A stretch of DNA of 64,000 bases, taken from NCBI RefSeq assembly GCF_004116725.1, contig NZ_PDKG01000001.1, positions 372,001 to 436,000 on the forward strand, read 5' to 3'. Origin of the DNA: Arcobacter sp. CECT 8986. GTDB taxonomy: Bacteria > Campylobacterota > Campylobacteria > Campylobacterales > Arcobacteraceae. Position 1 is the first letter of the stretch. Each line of letters starts with the position of its first letter. The notes under the pieces are model-generated. The model saw nothing but the letters and a program-made list of their open reading frames with translations. It searched no databases and was not told the origin of the DNA. The translations under genes were made by a program, and so were the position numbers. Positions 25,772 to 34,072 of the stretch are shown here, piece by piece.

Positions 25772-26092
25772 TTAGTTGCTAACATATTTTAAGCCAATAA
25801 TAGAAGAGATAAGAGTAAATAAGAAAAAAAGTCTTAAAAAACTTGCTGGCTCTTTATAATATAAAATTCCAACAATAATAGTTCCAAAAGCACCAATTCC
25901 TGTCCATATTGCATATGCTGTTCCTATTGGTATTGATTGTATTGCTTTTGTAAGAGAATAAAAGCTTCCAGCTGCAAATAGTAAAAATATTATTGTAGGG
26001 AATACTCTTGTGAAATTATCTGTCAATTTTAACATTGAAGCAAAACCAACTTCTAAAATCCCTGCTAAAATCAAATACATCCATGCTGTCAT
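25772..26092 (-). CDS. gdx: SMR family guanidinium exporter (Gdx/SugE type)
   Basis: 106 residues with four membrane helices. The essential glutamate is E14 (LAGILEVGF). Residues 57-70, GTAYAIWTGIGAFG, match the Gdx/SugE subtype rather than the EmrE-like drug pumps. Gdx proteins exchange guanidinium for protons. The gene sits directly upstream of the guanidine-I leader on the same strand, and its promoter side has two palindromes shared with a divergent MarR gene. Together with the importer this makes a complete guanidine uptake, breakdown and relief system. Confidence 0.87.
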   Translation of the reverse strand: MTAWMYLILAGILEVGFASMLKLTDNFTRVFPTIIFLLFAAGSFYSLTKAIQSIPIGTAYAIWTGIGAFGTIIVGILYYKEPASFLRLFFLFTLISSIIGLKYVSN

Positions 26093-26112
26093 TTTAATCC
26101 TTTTTTTAAATA

Positions 26113-26131
26113 TATCTTTCCTAGAAAGATA
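26113..26131. promoter_or_regulatory. MarR operator candidate near gdx
   Basis: TATCTTTC-CTA-GAAAGATA is a perfect 8-base inverted repeat, about 20 bases before the gdx start codon. Confidence 0.65.
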
Positions 26132-26161
26132 ATTGTATATTATTAAATTTGTTCTTAAATC

Positions 26162-26180
26162 TATCTTTCTTAGAAAGATA
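26162..26180. promoter_or_regulatory. MarR operator candidate near the MarR gene
   Basis: TATCTTTC-TTA-GAAAGATA has the same arms as the site at 26113, with centres 49 bases apart. Its position before the MarR gene suggests joint control of gdx and marR. Confidence 0.65.
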
Positions 26181-26205
26181 AATTTTATTATGTTATAATT
26201 TTATT

Positions 26206-26691
26206 ATGAATATAAAACAACTAAAAGAAAACCTTGAAAATATAAAAATACAAACACCAGATATTTATAAAGATAGTATGAATATAACAATTCCTTTTTT
26301 CCTATTATCAAGTAAATTATTTGAACATGGTGAAAAAATGTTAAAAGAAAAGTACAATCTAAATCAAACAGAGCTTGATATTTTATCACTTGTATATTAT
26401 TCAACTGATGAAAAATATAGAATTACTCCTACAAAACTATATGATATGATGCTTTTTTCTTCAGGAGGAATGACAAAAGCACTAAAAAAACTTGAAAGCA
26501 AAAATTATATAAAAAGAGTTGAAAATGAAAATGACAAAAGAAGTAAATTAGTTGAGTTAACTTCATTGGGAAAAGAAATTGCAGTAAAAGCTATAAAAGA
26601 TATCGTTGAGTTTGAAGATAAATCTTTTTCAAAATTAGATAAACAAGAACAACAGCTTTTAAGCAAACTACTATTAAAAGCACTTTATTAA
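26206..26691 (+). CDS. MarR family transcriptional regulator
   Basis: A 161-residue winged-helix regulator with recognition region ITPTKLYDMMLFSSGGMTKAL and wing RVENENDKRSKLVEL. It is a paralogue of the MarR protein at 3623-4114; both have an extended N-terminal helix (NIKIQTPDIYKDS here). It is divergent from gdx with two identical palindromes between them, so it most likely represses both. The inducer may be guanidine or another cation; this is inference from position only. Confidence 0.9.
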   Translation: MNIKQLKENLENIKIQTPDIYKDSMNITIPFFLLSSKLFEHGEKMLKEKYNLNQTELDILSLVYYSTDEKYRITPTKLYDMMLFSSGGMTKALKKLESKNYIKRVENENDKRSKLVELTSLGKEIAVKAIKDIVEFEDKSFSKLDKQEQQLLSKLLLKALY

Positions 26692-26786
26692 AACTATATA
26701 TAAAATAGCACTAAAATTGCCTCTATATAAGCTCTAATTAGATAAAATATAGCCCTTATAAAAGTTATATCAAAGGTTTTATTAAT

Positions 26787-29051
26787 ATGAGTGAAAACAA
26801 AGATTTTTTACGTACAATAGTTGAAAAAGACTTAAAATCAAACAAATATAAAGAGATTATTACTAGATTTCCTCCTGAGCCAAATGGTTTCCCACACATT
26901 GGACATGCAAAATCAATTTGTATAAATTTTGGAATTGCAAAAGATTATAATGGTTATTGTAATTTAAGAATGGATGATACAAATCCAACAACAGAAGATA
27001 CAAAATATGTAGAAGCATTAAAAGATGCTGTTCAATGGCTAGGTTTTGAATGGAAAGGTGAAGTAAAACATACATCTGATTATTTTCCTAAAATATATGA
27101 ATATGCTATAAAACTAATCAAAATGGGTAAAGCCTATGTTGATAGTATTTCAGAAGAACAGATGAAAGAGTATAGAGGAACAGTAACAGAGCCTGGAAAA
27201 AGAAGTGAATTTGCAAATAGAACAATAGAAGAAAACCTTGAACTTTTTGAAAAAATGAAAAATGGTGAATTTAAAGATGGTGAGCATGTACTAAGAGCAA
27301 AAATTGATATGAGTGCAGCAAATATGAAACTAAGAGACCCACTTTTATATAGAATTAGACATTCACACCATTTTAGAACAGGTGATGAGTGGTGTATCTA
27401 TCCTATGTATGATTTTGCTCATTGTTTATCTGATTATATAGAAGGTGTATCTCACTCAATTTGTACACTTGAATTTGAAAACAATAGAGATATTTATGAC
27501 TGGACACTAGATGCTTTAGAATTAGAGCCACCAAGACCATACCAACATGAGTTTGCAAGATTAGGTATAAATTATACTGTAATGAGTAAAAGAAAACTTT
27601 TAGAGCTTGTAAATGGTAATTATGTAAATGGTTGGGATGACCCAAGAATGCCAACAATCGCAGGATATAAAAGAAGAGGATATACTCCTGAATCTATATT
27701 AAATTTTTGTGACCAAATAGGTATTGCAAAAGCTAACTCAATGGTTGATGTATCACAACTTGAATTTTGTATTAGAGATGATTTAAATAAAAAAGTTCCA
27801 AGAGTTATGTGTGTACTTGACCCTATAAAAGTAACTATTGAAAACTATGAAGGAAGTGAAGAAATAGAAGCTTCATACTATCCTCATGATGTTCCAAAAG
27901 AGGGTTCAAGAAAAATTCCTTTTTCTAGTGAAGTTTATATTGAAAGAGAAGACTTTAGTGAAAACCCAGTAAAAGGTTATAATAGATTAACTTTAGAACA
28001 ACCAGTAAGATTAAGATATGCATATATCATAACTTGTAAAGAGATAAAAAAAGATGCAAATGGAAATATCGTAGAGATAATTGCAACTTATAATCCAAAC
28101 TCAAAAAGTGGTCATGATACAAGTGGAATAAAAGTAAAAAGTGCTATTCACTGGGTTGATGCAAAACAATCTAAAAAAGTTGAAGTAAGACTTTATGATA
28201 GACTTTACAAAAATGAAGCACCGCAAGGATTAGAAGACTTAAATCCTCACTCACTTTCAATTATAAAAGATGCTTTAGTTGAACCTGCTGTGATTACACA
28301 AAAAGCAGATGAGAGATTTCAATTTGAAAGACAAGGTTATTTTTATGCAGACCCAATTGATTATACTGATGAAAAACCAGTATTTAATAAAATTGTTAGT
28401 TTAAAAGACTCTTGGGCTAAAAAAAGTAAAAAAGAAGAAGATAAACCAAAAGAAGAAACTGTAAAAAAAGTTGAGAAAAAAGAGGTTATTCATGGTGAAG
28501 CAGAACCTTTAACACAAGAACAACAAATACTTTTTGATAGATATACAAAAGAGTTAAAACTTAATAATGAAGTTTCAAATATTTTAGCAAGAGATGAAAA
28601 ACTATCTTCTTTTTATGAACAAGCATTAAAAGAGTTAAACAGCCCTATTTCATTAGCAAATGTAATTGCAAATGATGTAGCAAAAGAGTTAAAAGAAAAA
28701 GAGATAACTGAACTTAAATTTACACCATCACAAATTGCTAAACTTGTAAAAATGATAGATGAAGAACTTATCTCAAGTAAAATTGCAAAACAAGTATTTG
28801 AAGAGATGGTAAAAACTGGAGAAGAACCTTCTAAGATTGTTGAAGATAAAGGTTTAGTTCAAATTAGCGACCCTAATGTAATTTTACCAATTATTGATGA
28901 AATTATTGAGAAAAATCCAGAAAATGTAGAAAAATACAAAGCTGGAAATCAAAAACTATTTGGATTTTTTATTGGTCAAGTTTTAAAAGCAACAGGCGGA
29001 AAAGCAAATCCTAAAGTAGTAAATAATCTTGTGGCTGAAAAGTTAAAATAG
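26787..29051 (+). CDS. glnS: glutaminyl-tRNA synthetase with C-terminal YqeY domain
   Basis: 754 residues, a class I synthetase that charges tRNA(Gln) directly. The HIGH motif is in FPHIGHAKS (near residue 36) and the KMSKS-like loop is VMSKR. The anticodon-binding beta barrels follow. After a lysine-rich linker at about residue 560-590, the last 150 residues are a GatB/YqeY domain (ANVIANDVAKEL, KLFGFFIGQVLKATGGKANPK), thought to improve tRNA binding. Campylobacter and Helicobacter lack GlnRS, so this is a useful lineage marker. Confidence 0.95.
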   Translation: MSENKDFLRTIVEKDLKSNKYKEIITRFPPEPNGFPHIGHAKSICINFGIAKDYNGYCNLRMDDTNPTTEDTKYVEALKDAVQWLGFEWKGEVKHTSDYFPKIYEYAIKLIKMGKAYVDSISEEQMKEYRGTVTEPGKRSEFANRTIEENLELFEKMKNGEFKDGEHVLRAKIDMSAANMKLRDPLLYRIRHSHHFRTGDEWCIYPMYDFAHCLSDYIEGVSHSICTLEFENNRDIYDWTLDALELEPPRPYQHEFARLGINYTVMSKRKLLELVNGNYVNGWDDPRMPTIAGYKRRGYTPESILNFCDQIGIAKANSMVDVSQLEFCIRDDLNKKVPRVMCVLDPIKVTIENYEGSEEIEASYYPHDVPKEGSRKIPFSSEVYIEREDFSENPVKGYNRLTLEQPVRLRYAYIITCKEIKKDANGNIVEIIATYNPNSKSGHDTSGIKVKSAIHWVDAKQSKKVEVRLYDRLYKNEAPQGLEDLNPHSLSIIKDALVEPAVITQKADERFQFERQGYFYADPIDYTDEKPVFNKIVSLKDSWAKKSKKEEDKPKEETVKKVEKKEVIHGEAEPLTQEQQILFDRYTKELKLNNEVSNILARDEKLSSFYEQALKELNSPISLANVIANDVAKELKEKEITELKFTPSQIAKLVKMIDEELISSKIAKQVFEEMVKTGEEPSKIVEDKGLVQISDPNVILPIIDEIIEKNPENVEKYKAGNQKLFGFFIGQVLKATGGKANPKVVNNLVAEKLK

Positions 29052-29059
29052 CCACAAGA
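29027..29059 (+). terminator. hairpin at the end of glnS
   Basis: TCTTGTGGCT and AGCCACAAGA are perfectly complementary across 13 bases and include the glnS stop region. No clear T-run follows on the plus strand, so termination strength is uncertain. Confidence 0.45.
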
Positions 29060-29064
29060 AAAAA

Positions 29065-29604
29065 TCAATCAAGATAAGAAGTATATTCTTCTATCTTTTT
29101 TTCTAATCTAGAAGATAGATAAAGGTTTGAATTTTTTAAACAAGAAAGAATAAACTTCGCTTCTTTTAAATAAGAGTTTTTCTTCTCATTATCCCAATGT
29201 TTTGGAGGCTCTTGTAAGTTTGTAATTCTATCTGCTAATTTAACTAATTGAATTTCATATGGCTGCTCTAAAATTCTATTTAAACTGTCTTGCATCTGCT
29301 CTTTTTTAGGTAAGTTTTTATTTTTACTTAAAGCATCAACACCCTCTGCTACTTCAAGTCCAAATTCATCAAAAACATCATCAAAAGTAAAAGATGTATC
29401 TTCTATTACATCATGTAATAAAGCACAAGTAATAGCTAAATCGGCTTTATCATCTGGCATATTTGATTCTATTGAAGCATGAATAACTTCCATAGCAACA
29501 CTACAAAGATGAGATAAATAAGGTAAATCTTTTGGTGTTTTTTGTTCACCATGTGCTTTTGCTGCAAAATTTAATGCTTTTAAATATTTCTCTTGTGAAA
29601 ACAT
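29065..29604 (-). CDS. HD-domain hydrolase, small SpoT-like
   Basis: 179 residues of the HD superfamily. The metal motif set is YLSHLCSVA (H), LLHDVIEDT (HD) and the late DRITNLQEP (D). It resembles the hydrolase half of RelA/SpoT or single-domain alarmone hydrolases, with no synthetase or regulatory domains. Activity on (p)ppGpp is plausible but unproven. Last gene of the rpe-trpF-exonuclease operon. Confidence 0.85.
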   Translation of the reverse strand: MFSQEKYLKALNFAAKAHGEQKTPKDLPYLSHLCSVAMEVIHASIESNMPDDKADLAITCALLHDVIEDTSFTFDDVFDEFGLEVAEGVDALSKNKNLPKKEQMQDSLNRILEQPYEIQLVKLADRITNLQEPPKHWDNEKKNSYLKEAKFILSCLKNSNLYLSSRLEKKIEEYTSYLD

Positions 29605-29605
29605 A

Positions 29606-30406
29606 CTATTTTCCTTGATTTATAATATTATTTGATTTTGAAAAGTTAATCAAATCTTCTGTTGTTTGTACTGTATCTGGCAGATTATTTATACTTTTTT
29701 GTAAAAGATGAGTTGTACTTAAAGCATCACTATATGCTCTATGTAAATTATCAATATTTATATGAAGTAACTCTTTTAAAAAATCTAGTCCATATCTTTG
29801 TGCAGCTATTGTTCTTTTTGCAAGGGCAATAGTACAAAGTTTTCTATTTTCTAATTTTCCTAAATGATACTTTTTAAAAGAGTTAGATATAAAGTTATAA
29901 TCAAATTTAATATCATGCGCAACAAAAACATCATCTTGTAAAAAGATTTTAAAATCACTTAATACTTTTTCAATTGCTGGAGCATGTTCTAACATTTTTG
30001 GTGTAATATGAGTAACTTCTTGAATATATCTTGGTACTTGCTTGGCATAAACCAGTGAATCAAATTTATCAATTACTTTTCCAGCTTTATATTTAACTGC
30101 ACCCAATTCAATAATTTGTCCTTTATTTACATCAGAACCATTTGTTTCTATATCAACAATACAAAAAGTTTGTTCTTTTAGTAATGTTTTTGCAGTTTTC
30201 AAATAGATATTATCACCACTTAATTCAATTGGTAAACCATTTGATAAAAGTAGTTCAAACTCTAGTTCTGGATTGTCATAAAAAGTATCTTTAAAACTAT
30301 CCAATTCATTTAAAAACTCTTCTAGTGGCATTTCACTTTTTTTTAGTTTTGCAACTAGTTTATCTATATTTGATAAGACTATTTTGTTTTTTCTTTTATT
30401 TCCCAT
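29606..30406 (-). CDS. DnaQ-like 3'-5' exonuclease
   Basis: 266 residues. The N-terminal about 70 residues are family-specific helices. The exonuclease domain follows with FCIVDIETNG (Exo I), FVAHDIKFDYNFI (Exo II) and HRAYSDALSTTHLL (Exo III), that is the DEDDh type. It may be the epsilon proofreading subunit of DNA polymerase III or a related RNase T-like enzyme. It overlaps trpF by 11 bases and precedes the HD gene by one base. Confidence 0.9.
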   Translation of the reverse strand: MGNKRKNKIVLSNIDKLVAKLKKSEMPLEEFLNELDSFKDTFYDNPELEFELLLSNGLPIELSGDNIYLKTAKTLLKEQTFCIVDIETNGSDVNKGQIIELGAVKYKAGKVIDKFDSLVYAKQVPRYIQEVTHITPKMLEHAPAIEKVLSDFKIFLQDDVFVAHDIKFDYNFISNSFKKYHLGKLENRKLCTIALAKRTIAAQRYGLDFLKELLHINIDNLHRAYSDALSTTHLLQKSINNLPDTVQTTEDLINFSKSNNIINQGK

Positions 30407-30989
30407 TTGCTGATTTTATAAACTCTTTCATTTTTTCTTTATCTTTTTTCCCTTTTGACTTTTCAACACCACTACTAACATCAACAGCAAAAAAGTTATA
30501 ATCTTTTAACTCTTTTAAATTAGCAGAAGTTAATCCCCCTGCTAAAATAAATTTAGAACAATCAACATTATCAAACCACTCTAAAGCAACTCTTTTTCCA
30601 GCCCCACCAAACTCTTCAACAAAAGCATCAATTAAATAGTAACTATTTTTATTTAGTTGTTCCAAATCTTTTTTTGATTTTGCTCTTACAACTTCAATAT
30701 ATTTGATATTTAAATTATCAAAATCAGTGTTATTTTCATCATCAATAATTTGTGCTAATTGCATATTTGATACTTTACATATATCATTTATATGCTTAGA
30801 AGATTCATTAACAAACAATCCAACAGATTGAACAAAAGGAGGTAATAAATCTACAATTTGTCTAGCTTCGAAAGGATCAATATATCTTGGACTTTTTTCA
30901 TAGAAAACAAAACCTAAAGCATTAACTCCTGCATCTATGGCATCAAGAGCATCTTGTAAGTTTGTTATTCCACATATTTTTACACGCAT
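30396..30989 (-). CDS. trpF: phosphoribosylanthranilate isomerase
   Basis: 197 residues, a TIM-barrel enzyme of tryptophan synthesis. The catalytic cysteine is in RVKICGITNLQDA at the N-terminus, the acid is D126-like in YLIDAFVEEFGGAGKR, and FFAVDVSSGVEKSKGKKD closes the barrel. It lies 9 bases after rpe. Its natural partners trpC and others are elsewhere, so the trp genes are scattered. Confidence 0.95.
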   Translation of the reverse strand: MRVKICGITNLQDALDAIDAGVNALGFVFYEKSPRYIDPFEARQIVDLLPPFVQSVGLFVNESSKHINDICKVSNMQLAQIIDDENNTDFDNLNIKYIEVVRAKSKKDLEQLNKNSYYLIDAFVEEFGGAGKRVALEWFDNVDCSKFILAGGLTSANLKELKDYNFFAVDVSSGVEKSKGKKDKEKMKEFIKSANGK

Positions 30990-30998
30990 TTTATTTCT

Positions 30999-31640
30999 TT
31001 ATATTTGTAAACTTTTTATTGCTTTTGAATAATCTTCATTTCCAAAAACATAACTTCCAGCAACTACAACATCAACACCTGCATCTTTTAATTGCTGAAT
31101 ATTTTTATCATTAACTCCACCATCTACTTCAATTAAACAGTTTGGGTTTCTTTTATTTATTAGCTCTTTTAACTTAGAGGCTTTTTCTACTACGCTAGAG
31201 ATGAATTTTTGTCCACCAAAACCTGGATTTACTGACATCAATAAAACCATATCCAAATCTTCAAGTAAGTATTCAATACTTTCAGGAGTTGTATGTGGAT
31301 TTAATACAATTGCAGGTTTTATTCCATAAGATCTAATTTTTTGAATAAGTCTATGAGGATGTTTTTCACTTTCAATATGAAAAGAGATAAACTCAGGTTT
31401 TAAAGGTGCAAAAAGTTCAACAAAAAAAGTATTATTTTCAACCATAAGATGAACATCTAATGGTTTTGTTGCTGCTTTTGCAACAGGATTTACAACAACT
31501 GGTCCAATTGTCATATTAGGAACAAAATGTCCATCCATAATGTCAACATGAATTAAATCACAACCACCATCACAAATTGCTTTTATCTCTTCATCTAATT
31601 TTCCAAAATCTGCTGAAAGTATTGAGGGTGCTACAAGCAT
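30999..31640 (-). CDS. rpe: ribulose-phosphate 3-epimerase
   Basis: 213 residues from the ATG at 31640, chosen because the family begins with VAPSILSADFGKL, which follows at once, and AAAGG stands upstream. A longer frame to 31700 adds 20 non-family residues. Metal and catalytic blocks: HVDIMDGHFVPNMTIGP, HLMVENN, MSVNPGFGGQKF and EVDGGVN. Interconverts ribulose- and xylulose-5-phosphate. First gene of a four-gene operon. Confidence 0.96.
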   Translation of the reverse strand: MLVAPSILSADFGKLDEEIKAICDGGCDLIHVDIMDGHFVPNMTIGPVVVNPVAKAATKPLDVHLMVENNTFFVELFAPLKPEFISFHIESEKHPHRLIQKIRSYGIKPAIVLNPHTTPESIEYLLEDLDMVLLMSVNPGFGGQKFISSVVEKASKLKELINKRNPNCLIEVDGGVNDKNIQQLKDAGVDVVVAGSYVFGNEDYSKAIKSLQI

Positions 31641-31773
31641 AGAGTATAACCTTTGATAAATTAATTTTTGGGGATTATAGCATTTTTTCTTGAAAAGCAA
31701 TTTTAAAAATTTAAAATAAGATACTTAAAGATATATTGTGTTATAAATTACTTACAAAATTATAGGAATTTAT

Positions 31774-32796
31774 ATGAAGATAATCACACTTTTTATTTTA
31801 CTTTTTACAACACTTTATTCTCAAGATATTGATGCAGATTTATTAAAAAAAGCAAAAGCATTTGAAAATAATAGAAACTATAAAGAAGCTATGCAAATAT
31901 ATAAACAAATTGCTTTAAAGCAATATCCCAAGAAAGAAGAAGTTTCAATAAAAAAAGAAGAAAAAGTAGTAGATATAAAACTTAATAAATTTGAGAAAAT
32001 AAAAAAAAGATTTTATAGAGAACATATAGAAAGAACAGATGATAAACAAACATCAAATACTTTAGAACAGATGATTATTAGTGATTTTGGATTATATCCT
32101 TATAAAACAAATTATTTATTACCTATTACATATGATACAAAACAAAAAGATGGAAGAGACCAATATGAAACAAAATTTCAATTTAGTATAGAAAAACCTC
32201 TTTTTTATAATGCTTTTGGATTAAAAGAGACAATTTCATTTGGATATACACAAAAATCATATTGGCAAACAGCAAAAGATTCATCTCCATTTAGAGAATC
32301 AAATTACCAACCAGAGATATTTGTAACTTTTCCATATGGAAACAAACAATCAAGTCTAAAAGCATATAAAGTCTCACTATTGCATGAATCAAATGGTCAA
32401 GATAAAGAGGATTCAAGGTCATGGAATAGAATATACTTAGAGAGTTATTTTCAGTTTACAAATCTACTTTTTGTACCTAGAATTTGGTATAGAATTCCAG
32501 AGAGTGAAAGTAGTGACGATAACAAAGATATTGAGAAATATTTAGGTTATGGAGATATAACATTAATCTATCCATATAAAAAACATACATTTGAATTAAA
32601 ACTTAGAAATAATCTAAGATTAAATGAAGAAAATAAAGGTTCTGCTGAATTTAACTGGACATTTCCTTTACCTGATTTTCTTAATTTTGCTAATAGTTTT
32701 GGATACTTACAAATATTTTCTGGATATGGTGATAGTTTAATTGATTATGATGAAGAGATAAATAAAATAGGTTTTGGTATCGCTTTTTCTCGATAA
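31774..32796 (+). CDS. pldA: outer-membrane phospholipase A
   Basis: 340 residues with a signal peptide (first 16). A helical stretch to residue about 95 is followed by a beta barrel. The OMPLA active site is clear: H204 and S206 in LLHESNGQ and N218 in SRSWNRIY. The family block SPFRESNYQPEIF precedes it. It hydrolyses phospholipids that reach the outer leaflet and needs calcium and dimerisation in known members. The N-terminal helical extension resembles a short TPR. Monocistronic. Confidence 0.93.
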   Translation: MKIITLFILLFTTLYSQDIDADLLKKAKAFENNRNYKEAMQIYKQIALKQYPKKEEVSIKKEEKVVDIKLNKFEKIKKRFYREHIERTDDKQTSNTLEQMIISDFGLYPYKTNYLLPITYDTKQKDGRDQYETKFQFSIEKPLFYNAFGLKETISFGYTQKSYWQTAKDSSPFRESNYQPEIFVTFPYGNKQSSLKAYKVSLLHESNGQDKEDSRSWNRIYLESYFQFTNLLFVPRIWYRIPESESSDDNKDIEKYLGYGDITLIYPYKKHTFELKLRNNLRLNEENKGSAEFNWTFPLPDFLNFANSFGYLQIFSGYGDSLIDYDEEINKIGFGIAFSR

Positions 32797-32818
32797 TTTA
32801 TACCAAATATTCTTTTTG

Positions 32819-32852
32819 TAGAATTTGGTATATAATTTGTAGAATCTGGTAT
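32819..32852 (+). promoter_or_regulatory. two direct repeats, AraC-type activator site candidate
   Basis: TAGAATTTGGTAT (32819-32831) and TAGAATCTGGTAT (32840-32852) are spaced 21 bases start to start, two helical turns. An inverted, weaker copy lies just upstream near 32799-32811. The second repeat ends about 22 bases before the -10 at 32875, so it would overlap a -35, as for class II activation by an AraC protein. Confidence 0.65.
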
Positions 32853-32874
32853 TCAAATAGTTTTGCAATCCTTT

Positions 32875-32880
32875 TATAAT
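32875..32880 (+). promoter_or_regulatory. -10 element for the alcohol dehydrogenase gene
   Basis: TATAAT about 35 bases before the ATG at 32915, with no good -35, which fits an activator-dependent promoter. Confidence 0.5.
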
Positions 32881-32914
32881 ACCCTTGCGAATTTAAATTA
32901 AAAGGACGAAACAA

Positions 32915-34054
32915 ATGGAATTTTCTTTTCATAATCCAACTGGTATAGAATTTGGAAAAGGTAAAATAAAAGAGATTGCAAACTTAATCCCAAAAGATAA
33001 TAAAGTATTAGTAGTTTATGGTGGTGGGTCAATCAAAAAAAATGGTGCTTACGACCAAGTAGTTGAAGCTTTAAAAGATCACCAATGGGTAGAATTTGGT
33101 GGAGTTGAAGTAAATCCTACTGTTGAAACAATGAACAAAGCAGTTGAACTTATCAAAGCTGAAGGTGTTGATTTTATCTTAGCTGTTGGTGGTGGTTCTG
33201 TTATTGATGGATGTAAATATGCTGCTGCAACTGCACTATATGATGGTGATGGTTGGGACTTCTTAGATGGTACTGCTGAAGTTCAAAAAGCACTTCCTAT
33301 TGGAGTTGTTTTAACACTTGCTGCAACTGGTTCAGAATCAAATAACTTAACTGTTGTTTCAAGAAAAACTACAGATGAAAAAAGAATGTATTTTTCTAAT
33401 CATTCATACCCACAATTTGCAGTATTAGACCCATCATTTATGGGAACTTTATCTGACAGACAATTAGGTAATGGTTTAGTAGATGCATTTGTACATATTT
33501 CTGAACAATATTTAACAAAAACAAATGACTTATTAGTAAATGATGGTTATGCTGAAACATTATATAAAGGTTTAGTAACTTTAGCCCAAAGATGGGATGA
33601 AAGAAGAACATTATGGTGGCAAGAAAACTTAATGCACATCTGTAATCAAGCACTTAACTTCCAATTAGCAAATGGTGTTTGCCAAGACTGGTCAACTCAC
33701 ATTATTGGACACGAGTTAACTGCATTCTATGGATTAGACCATGCTAGATCATTAGCTGTTATCTTACCTCACTTATTAAGAGAAATGATTGATGAAAAAC
33801 AAGATAAATTAGCTCAATTTGGTAAAAATGTATTTGGAATTGAAAATAACAATGAAGCAATTATTAACAAAATGGAAAAAGTATTTGAATCAGTTGGATT
33901 ACCAACAAGATTAAGTGCTTATGAAATTGATGATAAAGTAGTTGAAAATGTTCAAAATGCATTTAAATCTCATGGTTACACAGAGATTGGAGAAAATGGA
34001 ACTGTTACTTTAGATAAAGTAGAAAAAATTATTAACAGATCTATTGCAGCGTAA
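32915..34054 (+). CDS. iron-containing alcohol dehydrogenase, YqhD-like
   Basis: 379 residues. The start FHNPTGIEFGKG and the nucleotide loop VVYGGGSIKKNG are typical of NADPH-dependent YqhD/BDH aldehyde reductases. Metal ligands are visible in GLVDAFVHISEQYL (Asp, His) and in DWSTHIIGHELTAFYGLDHA (two His). It reduces a range of aldehydes. Codons are more optimised than its neighbours, which suggests strong expression. The AraC regulator on the opposite strand just downstream and the direct repeats upstream form an E. coli yqhC-yqhD-like pair. Confidence 0.93.
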   Translation: MEFSFHNPTGIEFGKGKIKEIANLIPKDNKVLVVYGGGSIKKNGAYDQVVEALKDHQWVEFGGVEVNPTVETMNKAVELIKAEGVDFILAVGGGSVIDGCKYAAATALYDGDGWDFLDGTAEVQKALPIGVVLTLAATGSESNNLTVVSRKTTDEKRMYFSNHSYPQFAVLDPSFMGTLSDRQLGNGLVDAFVHISEQYLTKTNDLLVNDGYAETLYKGLVTLAQRWDERRTLWWQENLMHICNQALNFQLANGVCQDWSTHIIGHELTAFYGLDHARSLAVILPHLLREMIDEKQDKLAQFGKNVFGIENNNEAIINKMEKVFESVGLPTRLSAYEIDDKVVENVQNAFKSHGYTEIGENGTVTLDKVEKIINRSIAA

Positions 34055-34066
34055 GTTTAAACTTAC
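34051..34066. terminator. short palindrome after the alcohol dehydrogenase gene
   Basis: GTAAGTTTAAACTTAC overlaps the stop codon. A second stem AAGAGGC-TTTT-GCCTCTT (34078-34095) followed by TTTT lies just beyond, inside the end of the convergent AraC gene. One or both may end transcription. Confidence 0.55.
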
Positions 34067-34072
34067 CCTACA

